Assembly (NCBI RefSeq): GCF_018417595.1
Contig: NZ_CP070982.1
Location: 3,306,001 to 3,370,000 of the forward strand
Direction: 5' to 3'
Origin: Pseudomonas entomophila
GTDB taxonomy: Bacteria; Pseudomonadota; Gammaproteobacteria; Pseudomonadales; Pseudomonadaceae
Length of the DNA: 64,000 nt
The notes under the pieces were generated by a model. It saw nothing but the letters and a program-made list of their open reading frames with translations, was not told where the DNA came from and ran no database searches. Positions 27,001-35,522 of this stretch are shown one piece after another (the stretch's first letter is position 1; each line of letters starts with the position of its first letter). The translations under genes were made by a program, and so were the position numbers.

Positions 27001-30000
27001 AAACGGGCGCCGGTCTGCAACGGCCAGAGGAATTCCCACACCGACACGTCGAAGCTGAACGGGGTCTTCTGCAGCACCACGTCGTGCGCGCCAAGCTGAT
27101 AGGCGTCCTGCATCCACAGCAGGCGGTTGACCACCCCGGCGTGCTCGTTCATCACGCCCTTGGGCAGGCCGGTGGAGCCGGAGGTGTAGATCACGTAGGC
27201 CAGGTGGCGCGGGGTCAGCCCCATCACCACGGGGGCCTGCGCCGGTTGCGCCAGCCAGCTCGGGCGGTCGAGGTCGATCACCGGCACCGTGGCCGCCTGA
27301 GGCACGTGGCGGGTGACGGCGTGCACCAGCACCGCCACCGGGGCGCTGTCACTGAGCATGTGGCGGATGCGCTCGGCCGGGTACTCCGGGTCCACCGGCA
27401 CATAGGCGCCACCGGCCTTGAGGGTGGCCAGCAGGCCGACCACCATCGCCAGGCCGCGCTCCACGCAGATCGCCACGCGATCGTCGGGTTTCACGCCCAG
27501 GGCGATCAGGTGATGGGCCAGGCGGTTGGCCTGTTCGTCGAGCTGGCGGTAAGTCAGCTCGCCCTCTTCGGCCTTCACCGCCACGGCGTCCGGGGTGCGC
27601 CGCACCTGGGCTTCGATCAGCCCGTGCAGGGTTTGTTCGAGGTCGTAGTCCACCCGCGTGTCGTTGAAGCCCACCAGCAGTTGCCGGCGCTCCGCCGCAC
27701 CCAGCAATACCGACTCGGACGGGATCACATCACCCGAAGCGATGAAGCTCCAGAGCAGTTGCTCGAAATAACGGGCATAGCGCTGCACCGTCTGGTGGTC
27801 GAACAGCGCAGTGGCGTAGACCAGCGCGCCGACGAAGCCGTCGGCACTTTCGCCCATGCTCAGGCTGAGGTCGAACTTCGCCACGCGAGCCTCGGCTTCC
27901 AACAGCGAAAGCGACAACCCTTCGAGGCGCAGCGGTGGCTGGCCGACAGTGCCATCCCAATCCAGCGCGGCCTGGTACAGCGGCGTGTGGGACAAGCTGC
28001 GCGGTGGGCGCAGCAGTTCCACCACTTGCTCGAACGGCACGTCCTGATGGTCCTGGGCGGCGATCACCACCGCCTTGACCCGGGCGAGCAAGGTGCCCAG
28101 GTCCGGAGTCCCCGAGGTGTCGATGCGCAAGGCCAGGGAGTTGACGAACAGCCCGATCAAGCCCTCGACCGCAGCTTGCCGGCGGTTGGCCACCGGCGTG
28201 CCGATCACCACCTCATCCTGGCCCGACAGGCGCGCCAGCAGCACCGCCCAGGCGGCGGTGAACAGCATGAACGGCGTGAGCCCATGGCGGTGGCAGAGCG
28301 CCTTGAGCTCGGCACTCAGGCGTGGGTCCAGGCGCAGCTCGACACGCTCGCCGCTGTAGTCCTGGTGCGGCGGCCGCGGCCGATCGCTGGGCAGTGTCAG
28401 CAACACCGGCGCACCGGCCAGCGCCTGGCGCCAGTAATCGCCCTGGCGCTGCAACTCGTCCCCCGTCAGCCAGCGGCGCTGCCAGATGGCATAGTCGCCG
28501 TACTGGATCGCCAGGGGTGCCAGCGGGTCTTCGCCACCGGCGGCGAACGCCGGGTACAAGGCCGCCAATTCCTGGGTAAGCACGCCCACCGACCAGCCGT
28601 CGGCGACGATATGGTGCAGGGTGAGCAGCAGCACGTGGTGATCGGGGGCCAGGCACAGCAGACAGCCACGGATCGGCAGTTGATGCGCCAGGTCGAACGG
28701 CAGCGAAGCCTGCTCCTGGGCCAGCGTTCGCAGCCGTTGCGGCTGCCCGCGCAGGTCGTGCCAGGCCAAGGCGAAACCGCCGTGCCCGGGCACCACCCGC
28801 ACCCGCGCTTCGGCACCCTCCTGGTTGAACTGGCTGCGCAGGCTCTCGTGGCGCTCGACGATGCGCGCCAGGGCGCGCTCCAGCGCCGTGCGGTCCAGCG
28901 GCCCGCGCAACTCCAGGCCCAGCGGAATATGGTAGGCGGCGCTGGCATCGCCCATCTGCGCCAGGAACCACAGGCGCTGCTGGGCGAACGACAGTGGCTG
29001 GGACTGGCCCCGCGTAGCCGCCTCCAGCAGTGGCAACGTCCGGCCCTGGTTGCCCGCCAATGCCGCCGCGACGGCCTGCAGGCGGTCGTCGGCGAACAAG
29101 GTGCCCAACGCCAGCTCCAGGCCCAGGCGCTGGCGCAACTGGCCGACCATGCGCATGGCCAGCAGTGAGTGGCCGCCCAGTTCGAAGAAGCGGTCCTGGC
29201 GACCGACCCGCTCGACCTGCAGCAGCTCGCTCCAGAGCTGGGCCAGGGCGATTTCCAGTTCGCCTTCGGCGGCTTCGTAGGCCCGCTCGGCCAGCGCCTC
29301 GCGCTCGGGCGCCGGCAGCGCGCGGCGGTCGATCTTGCCGTTGGCGGTCAATGGCCACGCCGCCAGCGGCACCAGCGCCACCGGCACCATGTAGGCCGGC
29401 AGGCGTTGCAGCAACACGGCCCGCAACTCGGCGGGCGTCGGCGCCTCGCCCCGGGCGATGAACCAGGCCACCAGCCGTGGCTGGCCCGCTTGCTCCTCGC
29501 GGGCCAGCACCAGGGCCTCTTCGATACCCGGCACTTGCAGCAATTGGGCTTCGATCTCACCCAGTTCGATGCGCCGGCCGCGCACCTTCACCTGGTCATC
29601 GTTACGTCCCAGGTACTCCAGGGTGCCGTCGGCGTTCCAGCGCGCCAGGTCACCGGTGCGGTACATTCGCGCCCCCGGTGTTTCGCTGAACGGGTCGGCG
29701 AGGAAGCGTGCCTCGGTCAGGTCAGGCTGGTTGAGATAACCCCGCGCCACGCCCGCACCGCCCACATAAAGCTCGCCCGTGGCGCCGGATGGCACCAGTT
29801 GCAGGGCTTCGTCCAGCAGATAGGCGCGGGCATTGGCGATCGGCCGGCCGATATCCAGCGCGCCGCCCGGCAACACCAGCCCGGACGTGGCGACCACGGT
29901 GGCTTCGGTGGGGCCATAGTTGTTGACCACCACGAAGCCTGGGTCACTGTTGAACTGGCGCAGGCGATCGCCACCGATCAGCAGGGTGCGCAAGGTCGGG

Positions 30001-33000
30001 TGCCGCAGCCCTTGGCTGAGGGCGTACTCGGCCACCGGGGTGGGCAGGAAGGCCACCTTCAGTGGCTGCGCCAGCCACCAGGCCAGCATCGCGTCGAGCT
30101 GCTCGTTGCCCAGCGGCTCAGGGGGCACGTGCAGCACCGCGCCGGCGCACAGGGCCGGCCAGACCTCCCAGGCCATGGCGTCGAAGCCGAAGCCGGCAAC
30201 GCTGGCGGTGTGGTCCCCGGCCCTCAACTCGAAGGCCTTGCGGTGCCAGTGCACGAGGTTGGCCAGGGCCCGGTGTTCGACCATCACCCCCTTGGGCTCG
30301 CCGGTGGAGCCGGAGGTGTAGATCACATAAGCCAGGTGCTCGGGGGTCAGGCCCGCAACCACGGGGTTGTCGTGACGCGCCGGCCAATCAGGCTGGTCGA
30401 GCGCCAGCAAAGGCGCCTCCAGACCTTCAAGACCCTCGAACAATGCCCGCTGGGCCAGCACTACCACCGGTGCGCTGTCGCTCAACAGGTAGCGCACGCG
30501 CGAGTCGGGATGGGCCGGATCCACCGGCACGTAGCCGGCCCCGGCCTTGAGCACCGCCAGCAAGGCAACCAGGGTGTCCAGCCCACGCCGCGCCACCACC
30601 GCCACGCGGTCGTCGGGGCGTACACCCAGGTCGATCAGGTGATGAGCCAGGGCGTTGGCCTGGCGGTTCAACTCGCCATAGCTCAGGGTGTGCTCGCCGG
30701 CCTTGGCCGCCAGGGCTTGCGGCGCCTGGGCCACCTGGGCCTCGATCAGCCCCGGCAAGGTCTGGCCACGGGGGAAGGCCCGTGTCGTGTTGTTGAAGCC
30801 GTGCAGCAGGCGCTTGCGCTCCGTGTCGCCGACCAGCGCGACTTCGGCCAGCGCTTGCCGGTCATTGTCCACCATGGCCTGCAGCAGCGTTTCGAAGTAG
30901 CCGGCAAAGCGCTGCACGCTGGCCTGGTCGAACAGCGCGGTGGCGTACTCCAGGCTGCCGACCAGCGCCTCGCCCTGCTCGCCCATGTTCAGCGACAGGT
31001 CGAACTTGGCCACCTGGATGCCCTGTGCCACCGCGTCCAACTGCAGCCCCTGCAACTGCAGGACGGCGCCATCGGCGGCCAGCCAGTTGAGGGTGGTCTG
31101 GAACAGCGGCGTGTGGCTGAGGCTGCGTGCCGGGCGAACGAGTTCCACCACCTGCTCGAACGGCAGGTCCTGGTGCGCCTGGGCCTGGAGCAGGCGCTGC
31201 TGCACCTGGGCCAGCAAGGCTGCGGCGGACGGCGCGCCCGCCAGGTCGATGCGTATCGCCAGGGTGTTGACGAACAGCCCGACCAGAGGCTCCAGCTCGG
31301 CTCGGCCACGCCCGGCCACCGGGCAGCCCACCACCACTTCGGTTTGGCCGGCCAGGCGGGCCAGGGTCGTGGCCCAGGCAGTCATCAGCACCGTGTACAG
31401 GGTCACCTGGTGACGTTGGGCCAGGGCACGCAGGCCGGCCGCCAACGGCTCGTCCAGGCGCAGCACCAGGCTGGCGCCGCTGAAGTCCTGGCGCGCCGGG
31501 CGCGGCCGATCACCGGGCAGGCTGAGCAGGGTCGGTGCGCCGTCCAGGGTTTCACGCCAGTAGTCGGCCTGGCGCTGCAGTTGCTCGCCCGCCAGCCAGC
31601 GGCGTTGCCACACGGCGTGGTCGCCGTACTGGATCGCCAAGGGTGGCAGCGGGTCTTCCAGGCCCTGGCACAGGGCCGGGTACAGCAGGCCAAGCTCGCG
31701 GGTCAGTACACCCAGGGACCAGCCATCGGCAACGGCATGGTGCACGGTCAGGGCCAGCACATGGTGCTGCTCGCCCAGGCGCAGCAGGCTGGCGCGCAGC
31801 AACGGCCCTTCGACCAGGTCGAAGGGCGCGACGGCCTCGCTGCGCAGGCGCGCGGGCAGATCCTTCGGCGCCAGTGTCTCGCGGCGCAGCCAGCCCGGTT
31901 GCGGGGGCGCGTCAACCCGCACTTCTGCACTATCGCCAGAGGGCACGAAGCGGCTGCGCAGGGTTTCGTGGCGCTCGACGATACGCAGCAAGGCACGCTC
32001 CAGCGCCGTGGCGTCCAGCGCCCCGCGCAGGCCCAGGGCCAGCGGCATGTTGTAGGCCTGGTTGCCGCCTTCCAGCTGGGCCAGGAACCACAGGCGCTGC
32101 TGGGCGAACGACAACGGCAGGGCCTGCTCGCGGTCAACCGCCACGATGATCGGTAGCTCGCTGGCGCTTGCGTTGGCCAGCACCTGAGCCAACGCGGCCA
32201 GCTCGGCATTGGCGAAAAGGTCAGCCAGGGCCAGTTCCACTCCCAGGCGCTGGCGCACTTGGGACACCAGGCGCATGGCCAGCAATGAATGGCCGCCCAT
32301 TTCGAAGAAGTGATCATGCCGACCGACCCGCTCGACCTTGAGCAACTCGGCCCAGATCGCCGCCAGGGCGGTTTCCACTTCGCCTTGTGGCGCCTCGAAG
32401 CCTCGACGGATCACATCTTCGTTGCCCGGCTGCGGCAAGGCGCGGCGGTCGAGCTTGCCGTTGGCAGTCAGTGGCAGTGCATCCAACTGCACATAGGCTG
32501 ACGGCAGCATGTAGTCCGGCAACTGGCCTTGCAGGTGCTGGTGCAGTTCGGCGATCGCCTGCTGGCCGGTGAAGTAGGCCACCAGGCGCTTGTCGCCCGG
32601 GCTCTCCTCGCGCAGCACCACGGCCACGTCACGGACACCCGCGCATGCCGCCAGGCGTGCCTCGATCTCGCCCAGCTCGATACGGAAGCCGCGCAGCTTG
32701 ACCTGCTGGTCGGCGCGGCCCAGGTAGCGCAGGGTGCCGTCGGCCTGCCAGCAGGCCAGGTCGCCGCTGCGGTACATGGTCCCGCCGTTGAATGGATCGG
32801 TCAGGAAGCGCTCGGCGGTCAGCTCAGGCTGGCCCAGGTAGCCCAGGGCCACGCCGTCGCCAGCGATATAGAGCTCACCCACCGCGCCCACCGGCAACAA
32901 TTGCCGACGGGCATCGAGCACATAGCAACGGGCGTTGCCGATTGGTTTGCCAATCGGGATGCTGCCCTCGCCCACGCTGACGATCTCGTGGGTGGTGCTG

Positions 33001-35522
33001 AACGTGGTGGCTTCGGTCGGGCCATAGCCATTGAGCAGGTGTTGCGGCGCGCCGTCACGCAGCACGCGGGCGATCACCGCCGGATCCAGCACATCGCCCC
33101 CGACCATCAGGTAGCGCAGCCTGCGAAACGCCGGCAGCAGGTCATCGGCGAACTGGTGGAACAGCCCGGCGGTCAGCCACAGCACGGTCACGCCCTGGGC
33201 CAGCAATTCATCGTGCAGGGCCTGGCGCGACAGCACCTGGTCCTGGTCGATCACCACCACCGCACCGCCGTTGAGCAGCGGCGCCCAGACTTCCAGGGTG
33301 CTGGCGTCGAACGCCGGGTTGGAAGCAAACGCCACCCGGTCCTGGTGATTGAAATCGGCGAAGCCGTTGTTGATGGCCAGGCGCACGATGGCCCGGTGCG
33401 GCACCTGCACACCCTTCGGTGTGCCGGTGGAGCCGGAGGTGTACATGATGTACGCAGCGCTGCCGGCGTCCACCGCCAGGTTCAGGGGTTCGCTCGCGTA
33501 GCGCCCCAGGTCGAGCCGGTCCAGTTCGACCCGACGCCCGCCCTCGATCTGCGGCTGGTCACTGTGGGTCAGCAACACCACGGCCTGGCTGTCCGCGACC
33601 ATGAACGCCTGGCGCTCGACCGGCGCATTGCCATCCAACGGCACGAACACCGCCGCGCATTTGCTCACGGCCAACTGGGCCGCCAGCAGGTCGAAGGAGC
33701 GTGGCAGCAGCAAGGCCACCCGATCGCCGGGTTGCACGCCATGCTCGACCAGGCAACGGGCCAGGCGATTGGCCTGGACCCCGAGCTGGGCATAGCTCCA
33801 ACGTTGCTGCCCATGCACCACCGCCAGCGCCTCAGGGTTGAAACCGGCGTGCGCCTCGAACACGGCGTGCACAGCCCTGTCGCATGGGTACTCGCGTCGG
33901 GTGTCGTTGAACAGTCGCAGCACCCGCTCGCGCTCTTCTGCAGGCAGCGCAACCAGGCTGTACAGCGGTGTAGCCGGCGCGTGCGCCAACGCCTCGGCCA
34001 GTTGCGCCAGGACAACCTGCAACAGCTGGCACACCAGGCGCCCGTCCACACCCGGCACCGCCTGCACGGTCAGGGAGAAGCCGCTGCCCAGGTCATCGAC
34101 GCTGACCACCAGCGGGTAGTTGGTGGCCTCGGCCGAGTGCACGATCTCGATCCCCGCCCAACCGCTGCGCAAGGCCTCCTCGCTGCCCGCGTGCACGCTA
34201 TGGCGGTAGTTGAGCAAGGTGTTGAACAACGGCGCCGGCGCCGCCACGCCACTGCAGCGCTGGGCCAGGGCCAGCGGCGCATGCTCATGGCGCATCAGGG
34301 TGCTCAGGCGCTGGTGGGTGGCCTTGACCGCCGTGGGCAGGTCGCTGCTCGCCAGGTCCACACTGAACGGCAAGGTATTGATGAAGATACCCAGGGCCCG
34401 GTCGGCGGCTTCGGCACCGACCAGGCGACCCATCAGCACCGTGCCGAACACCACCTGGTCACGCCCGGCCAGCATGCCAAGTACCCGCGCCCAGGCCAGG
34501 TGGAACAAGCTGGCGACGCTCACCCCCTGGGCCCGCGCCTGGTTGCGCAGGCCTTGGCACAGGGCCGGGTCGAGGGACAGGCGCTGTTCATCCAACGCCG
34601 CGCCATCGCCCTGCACGTCGCCCAGGCCATAGGCCAGGGTCGCCTCATCGAGGGGGCCGAGCATGTCGCGGAAGAACGCTTCGTGCTCGGCTTCGCTCAC
34701 GCCCAGCAGTGCCTGGGCCACATGGTTGCGGAACGGCACCGGGCGGCCCAGCTGCTGCGGCTGGCCCAGCAGGAAGGCGAGCATTTCGTGGCGCACCACG
34801 TCCAGGGCGCTGTGGTCCAAGGCGACATGGTGGAACTGCAGGGTCGCCCGCACCCGGCCATCCGCCTGCTCAGGCTGGCATTGCAGGCGGATCAGCGGTG
34901 CCTGGGTGAGATCGAAACCGGCCTCGGGCGCCTCGCCTTCGGCCAGTTGCGTCACCCGCAGCTCGGCCTTGCGCCACACCACCTGCAACGGCTGGTCGAA
35001 ATCCTTCCAGTGCACCGAGGTGCGCAGGATATCGTGACGGTCGATCACCCCTTGCAGGGCCTGGGTAAAGGCCGCCACGCGCTCGCGGCTGGCGAACACG
35101 AAGGGCGCCTGCATCACATAGGGATCATGCTCGCCGGCACTGGCGTGATGGAACAGCATGCCTTGCTGCAGGGGCGCCAGGGGGTAGATGTCCTGCACGT
35201 TGGCGGCGCCACCGGGGATAGCGGCCACCAGGCGGTCGATGTTCGCCTGGTCGAGCTCGACCAGGCTGAGCATGGCCGGGGTGATCCGCGTGCAGCCAGG
35301 CGGGATGCGGTTTTCCGGCACCTCCACCGCGCCCTGGCGAGTCGCCACGTATTCACCCCGTTCGAGCATCGCCAGCAGCGCCGGCTTGTGCTCGCGCAGT
35401 TGCGCCACCAAGGCCGCGTCGGTCAGGGCCTGGCGGTTGCCCTGGACCACCAGCTGGCCATCCTTGAGCGCCAGTTGCACGTTGTTGGCTGTCAGTGTTG
35501 CCAGTAGTTCGTTGATGCTCAC
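21012..35522 (-). CDS. etlC: Entolysin-type NRPS EtlC: four modules (Val-Leu-Ser-Ile) and tandem thioesterases
   Basis: From the GTG at 35522, which overlaps the etlB stop (GTGA), the protein is 4836 aa. A longer frame to 36002 is only a shadow of etlB. Order: TubC-like docking region (about 1-57), then C-A-T four times and two thioesterases. A-domain codes read DALWMGGTFK (Val), DAWFLGNVVK (Leu), DVWHLSLVDK (Ser) and DAMFLGCTFK (Ile/Val-like). C domains 1 and 4 carry HHxxxDH and the VPGGAANVQDIYPL lead of dual epimerisation/condensation domains. C domains 2 and 3 carry HHAVADG/HHIVADG and PLSFAQQRLWFL of LCL domains. The tandem TEs have GWSFGG and GHSFGG nucleophile motifs. The residue order equals positions 11-14 of entolysin. 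TE-mediated cyclisation is expected to release the lipopeptide. Confidence 0.93.
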   Translation of the reverse strand: MSINELLATLTANNVQLALKDGQLVVQGNRQALTDAALVAQLREHKPALLAMLERGEYVATRQGAVEVPENRIPPGCTRITPAMLSLVELDQANIDRLVAAIPGGAANVQDIYPLAPLQQGMLFHHASAGEHDPYVMQAPFVFASRERVAAFTQALQGVIDRHDILRTSVHWKDFDQPLQVVWRKAELRVTQLAEGEAPEAGFDLTQAPLIRLQCQPEQADGRVRATLQFHHVALDHSALDVVRHEMLAFLLGQPQQLGRPVPFRNHVAQALLGVSEAEHEAFFRDMLGPLDEATLAYGLGDVQGDGAALDEQRLSLDPALCQGLRNQARAQGVSVASLFHLAWARVLGMLAGRDQVVFGTVLMGRLVGAEAADRALGIFINTLPFSVDLASSDLPTAVKATHQRLSTLMRHEHAPLALAQRCSGVAAPAPLFNTLLNYRHSVHAGSEEALRSGWAGIEIVHSAEATNYPLVVSVDDLGSGFSLTVQAVPGVDGRLVCQLLQVVLAQLAEALAHAPATPLYSLVALPAEERERVLRLFNDTRREYPCDRAVHAVFEAHAGFNPEALAVVHGQQRWSYAQLGVQANRLARCLVEHGVQPGDRVALLLPRSFDLLAAQLAVSKCAAVFVPLDGNAPVERQAFMVADSQAVVLLTHSDQPQIEGGRRVELDRLDLGRYASEPLNLAVDAGSAAYIMYTSGSTGTPKGVQVPHRAIVRLAINNGFADFNHQDRVAFASNPAFDASTLEVWAPLLNGGAVVVIDQDQVLSRQALHDELLAQGVTVLWLTAGLFHQFADDLLPAFRRLRYLMVGGDVLDPAVIARVLRDGAPQHLLNGYGPTEATTFSTTHEIVSVGEGSIPIGKPIGNARCYVLDARRQLLPVGAVGELYIAGDGVALGYLGQPELTAERFLTDPFNGGTMYRSGDLACWQADGTLRYLGRADQQVKLRGFRIELGEIEARLAACAGVRDVAVVLREESPGDKRLVAYFTGQQAIAELHQHLQGQLPDYMLPSAYVQLDALPLTANGKLDRRALPQPGNEDVIRRGFEAPQGEVETALAAIWAELLKVERVGRHDHFFEMGGHSLLAMRLVSQVRQRLGVELALADLFANAELAALAQVLANASASELPIIVAVDREQALPLSFAQQRLWFLAQLEGGNQAYNMPLALGLRGALDATALERALLRIVERHETLRSRFVPSGDSAEVRVDAPPQPGWLRRETLAPKDLPARLRSEAVAPFDLVEGPLLRASLLRLGEQHHVLALTVHHAVADGWSLGVLTRELGLLYPALCQGLEDPLPPLAIQYGDHAVWQRRWLAGEQLQRQADYWRETLDGAPTLLSLPGDRPRPARQDFSGASLVLRLDEPLAAGLRALAQRHQVTLYTVLMTAWATTLARLAGQTEVVVGCPVAGRGRAELEPLVGLFVNTLAIRIDLAGAPSAAALLAQVQQRLLQAQAHQDLPFEQVVELVRPARSLSHTPLFQTTLNWLAADGAVLQLQGLQLDAVAQGIQVAKFDLSLNMGEQGEALVGSLEYATALFDQASVQRFAGYFETLLQAMVDNDRQALAEVALVGDTERKRLLHGFNNTTRAFPRGQTLPGLIEAQVAQAPQALAAKAGEHTLSYGELNRQANALAHHLIDLGVRPDDRVAVVARRGLDTLVALLAVLKAGAGYVPVDPAHPDSRVRYLLSDSAPVVVLAQRALFEGLEGLEAPLLALDQPDWPARHDNPVVAGLTPEHLAYVIYTSGSTGEPKGVMVEHRALANLVHWHRKAFELRAGDHTASVAGFGFDAMAWEVWPALCAGAVLHVPPEPLGNEQLDAMLAWWLAQPLKVAFLPTPVAEYALSQGLRHPTLRTLLIGGDRLRQFNSDPGFVVVNNYGPTEATVVATSGLVLPGGALDIGRPIANARAYLLDEALQLVPSGATGELYVGGAGVARGYLNQPDLTEARFLADPFSETPGARMYRTGDLARWNADGTLEYLGRNDDQVKVRGRRIELGEIEAQLLQVPGIEEALVLAREEQAGQPRLVAWFIARGEAPTPAELRAVLLQRLPAYMVPVALVPLAAWPLTANGKIDRRALPAPEREALAERAYEAAEGELEIALAQLWSELLQVERVGRQDRFFELGGHSLLAMRMVGQLRQRLGLELALGTLFADDRLQAVAAALAGNQGRTLPLLEAATRGQSQPLSFAQQRLWFLAQMGDASAAYHIPLGLELRGPLDRTALERALARIVERHESLRSQFNQEGAEARVRVVPGHGGFALAWHDLRGQPQRLRTLAQEQASLPFDLAHQLPIRGCLLCLAPDHHVLLLTLHHIVADGWSVGVLTQELAALYPAFAAGGEDPLAPLAIQYGDYAIWQRRWLTGDELQRQGDYWRQALAGAPVLLTLPSDRPRPPHQDYSGERVELRLDPRLSAELKALCHRHGLTPFMLFTAAWAVLLARLSGQDEVVIGTPVANRRQAAVEGLIGLFVNSLALRIDTSGTPDLGTLLARVKAVVIAAQDHQDVPFEQVVELLRPPRSLSHTPLYQAALDWDGTVGQPPLRLEGLSLSLLEAEARVAKFDLSLSMGESADGFVGALVYATALFDHQTVQRYARYFEQLLWSFIASGDVIPSESVLLGAAERRQLLVGFNDTRVDYDLEQTLHGLIEAQVRRTPDAVAVKAEEGELTYRQLDEQANRLAHHLIALGVKPDDRVAICVERGLAMVVGLLATLKAGGAYVPVDPEYPAERIRHMLSDSAPVAVLVHAVTRHVPQAATVPVIDLDRPSWLAQPAQAPVVMGLTPRHLAYVIYTSGSTGLPKGVMNEHAGVVNRLLWMQDAYQLGAHDVVLQKTPFSFDVSVWEFLWPLQTGARLVMARPGGHRDPEYLREVMRAEQVSTLHFVPSMLDVFLAHGAVQPEGLKRVLCSGEALPGALVRRFQAQLPTVELHNLYGPTEAAVDVSAWHCVTAPDNTPIGKPIANTTLYVLDGHGQPVPQGVAGELYIGGVQVARGYLNRGELTAERFLDDPFGTRPGGRLYRTGDLARHLADGNLEYLGRNDDQVKLRGLRIELGEIQACLTGIEGVKEAVVLAREQRLVAYCTGTPQPTEVLRAALLARLPAFMVPAQFIHLEALPLSPNGKLDRKALPVPEAVQSRAYEAPEGATEELLAKLWAELLGVERVGRHDNFFELGGHSLLAVTLTSRLRAQGMTVDIRVLFDKPTVAVLAATLGQVFEAEVPANRIDDDCTHITPELLPLVTLEQQAIDRIVASVPGGAANVQDIYPLGPLQAGIHFHHLASEGADPYVQQVTFLLDDAGRLATLQRALDQVIARHDILRTSLYWEGLAQPVQVVWRRAPLEVVALGDGEAPALRLDLTRAPLLRLVHRQAQGNGAIEATLLFHHMVMDHVAQDVLRAELQACLLGEAHRLPAPVPYRNYIAQVLQGVDEAQHEAYFREQLGDIDEPTLAYGAHPHPHPHAEAEVRQLLDDALSRRLREQARQLGVGAASLLHLAWGLVLGQLSGRDSVVFGTVLLGRLQGGEGVERALGMFINTLPLRLNVGGLPVREAVLDTHRRLTGLLVHEHAQLALAQRCSALPPGAPLFSTLLNYRHSAAAVRADTQAAQAWAGIQLLQAHEGSNYPLVLSIDDLGEAFCLSAQCAPGIDARRLCGYLEHAVQGLLHALESAPEQGLERLVIVPDEERQRLLVEYNASDRDYPREEPVQRLFEQRVARHPLALAAVHDERQLTYAELNEQANQLAHWLVGEGVAPGDHVAVLLPRSLPLLVAQLAVLKCAAVYVPLDINAPTERQAFMAQDCQAVALLTLGGIAGDLGVRRVDLDCLALDDQPGHNPGLAVDAADVAYVMYTSGSTGTPKGVRVAHRGITRLVLNNGYADFNAQDRIAFAANPAFDAATMDVWGALLNGGQVLVIDHQTLLEPARFGATLREGGASVLFVTTALFNQYVQLIPEALAGLRILLCGGERGDPGAFRALLAQAPNVRLVHCYGPTETTTFATTHEVRALAEDAEHVPIGRPIGNTTVYVLDHQGRVLPEGVTGELYIGGDGVALGYLERPQLTAERFLDDPFSAVPGARMYRTGDLARWRPDGQLECLGRNDDQVKIRGFRIELGEIEQHLAQCPGLDEGVAQALRLEQGPLRLVAWFTRHDPALDGPKVRAFLRERLPEYMLPAAFVALEALPLTNNGKVDRKALPLPGAQDLLVAAFEAPASALEHALAALWAQVLEVERVGRHDNFFELGGHSLLAIRLVSEMERSGLRTTLAELFQHPNIAALAERLDEREPGRDDDSLVTVRAEGSLPPLFLLHEFSGLDLYFPVLGRHVPGDFPIYGLPGVPVGQPQLYTLECLAARLVRRIRAVQAHGPYHLAGWSFGGVLAYEVAAQLLGADEAVAFVGLIDTYVPRLVDQGKARWQGPRQAEAQLLQHCQLHWQDQGEAGAAQLAQVEALQSDDRAFDALLAHCRERQLLVPGLAQASDAQLRHFFERHVAHGHALAHYHLAPLPVPLHLFKAEQRENSVPCDSPTLGWAEALPGQVLHCLTVPGDHQSLIQAPNAAVLGEAIAQAMASAQGHALPAHQPLLAIQSGTPGHVPVFCVPGAGDSVTSFIGLAEALGHDWPVHGLQARGLAAGEVPHSSVEAAADCHVRAIEAFYPQGPVNLVGHSFGGWVAHAMAARLQAKGREVRSLTLIDSEAPGGGGGCGKPHTFTEALQRLVDSLQLSTGKSLGIAAEAFAEADDQAQMNQLHGAMVRVGLLPSRSTPQALAGVVRTFASALRTVYRPQARFDGLARLVLVTDPALDAAGNQREHRAMEEGWRQLMPTLEVWQGPGNHFSILKVPDVFSLAAWWHDGQALALKTRLS
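21015..21869 (-). other. EtlC second thioesterase domain
   Basis: About 285 residues beginning near GTPGHVPVFCVPGAGDS, with nucleophile motif GHSFGG (DNA near 21592-21616) and a terminal GPGNHFSIL bearing the likely catalytic His. Tandem TEs are usual in Pseudomonas cyclic lipopeptide synthetases; the second is thought to assist release or hydrolyse stalled intermediates. Confidence 0.85.
21870..22740 (-). other. EtlC first thioesterase domain (probable cyclase)
   Basis: About 290 residues with LPPLFLLHEFSGLDLYF, nucleophile motif GWSFGG (DNA near 22464-22485) and VPGDHQSLI carrying the likely catalytic His. By analogy with other lipopeptide synthetases the first TE performs macrolactonisation. 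Confidence 0.85.
22741..25924 (-). other. EtlC module 4 (assembly position 14): dual E/C - A(Ile) - T
   Basis: C domain with HHMVMDH and VPGGAANVQDIYPL, predicted to epimerise Ser13. A-domain pocket DAMFLGCTFK suggests Ile, with Val or Leu tolerated. The carrier domain has the usual GGHSLLA serine motif near 22850-22870. Confidence 0.85.
25925..29046 (-). other. EtlC module 3 (position 13): LCL C - A(Ser) - T
   Basis: C domain of LCL type (HHIVADG). A-domain pocket DVWHLSLVDK, a standard Ser code. The A-T part is nearly identical at DNA level to EtlB module 8. Confidence 0.9.
29047..32165 (-). other. EtlC module 2 (position 12): LCL C - A(Leu) - T
   Basis: C domain of LCL type (HHAVADG, PLSFAQQRLWFL), so Val11 should stay L. 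A-domain pocket DAWFLGNVVK, the usual Leu code. Confidence 0.9.
32166..35349 (-). other. EtlC module 1 (position 11): dual E/C - A(Val) - T
   Basis: C domain with HHVALDH, predicted to accept and epimerise Ser10 from EtlB. A-domain pocket DALWMGGTFK (Val). The A domain shares near-identical DNA with EtlB modules 2 and 5. Confidence 0.9.
35350..35522 (-). other. EtlC N-terminal TubC-like docking region
   Basis: The first ~57 residues (VSINELLATLTANNVQLALK... LREHKPALLAMLERGE) match the TubC docking fold pattern of an LL-x-L helix, a beta-hairpin and a terminal HKPALL helix. It should receive the C-terminus of EtlB. Confidence 0.75.
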
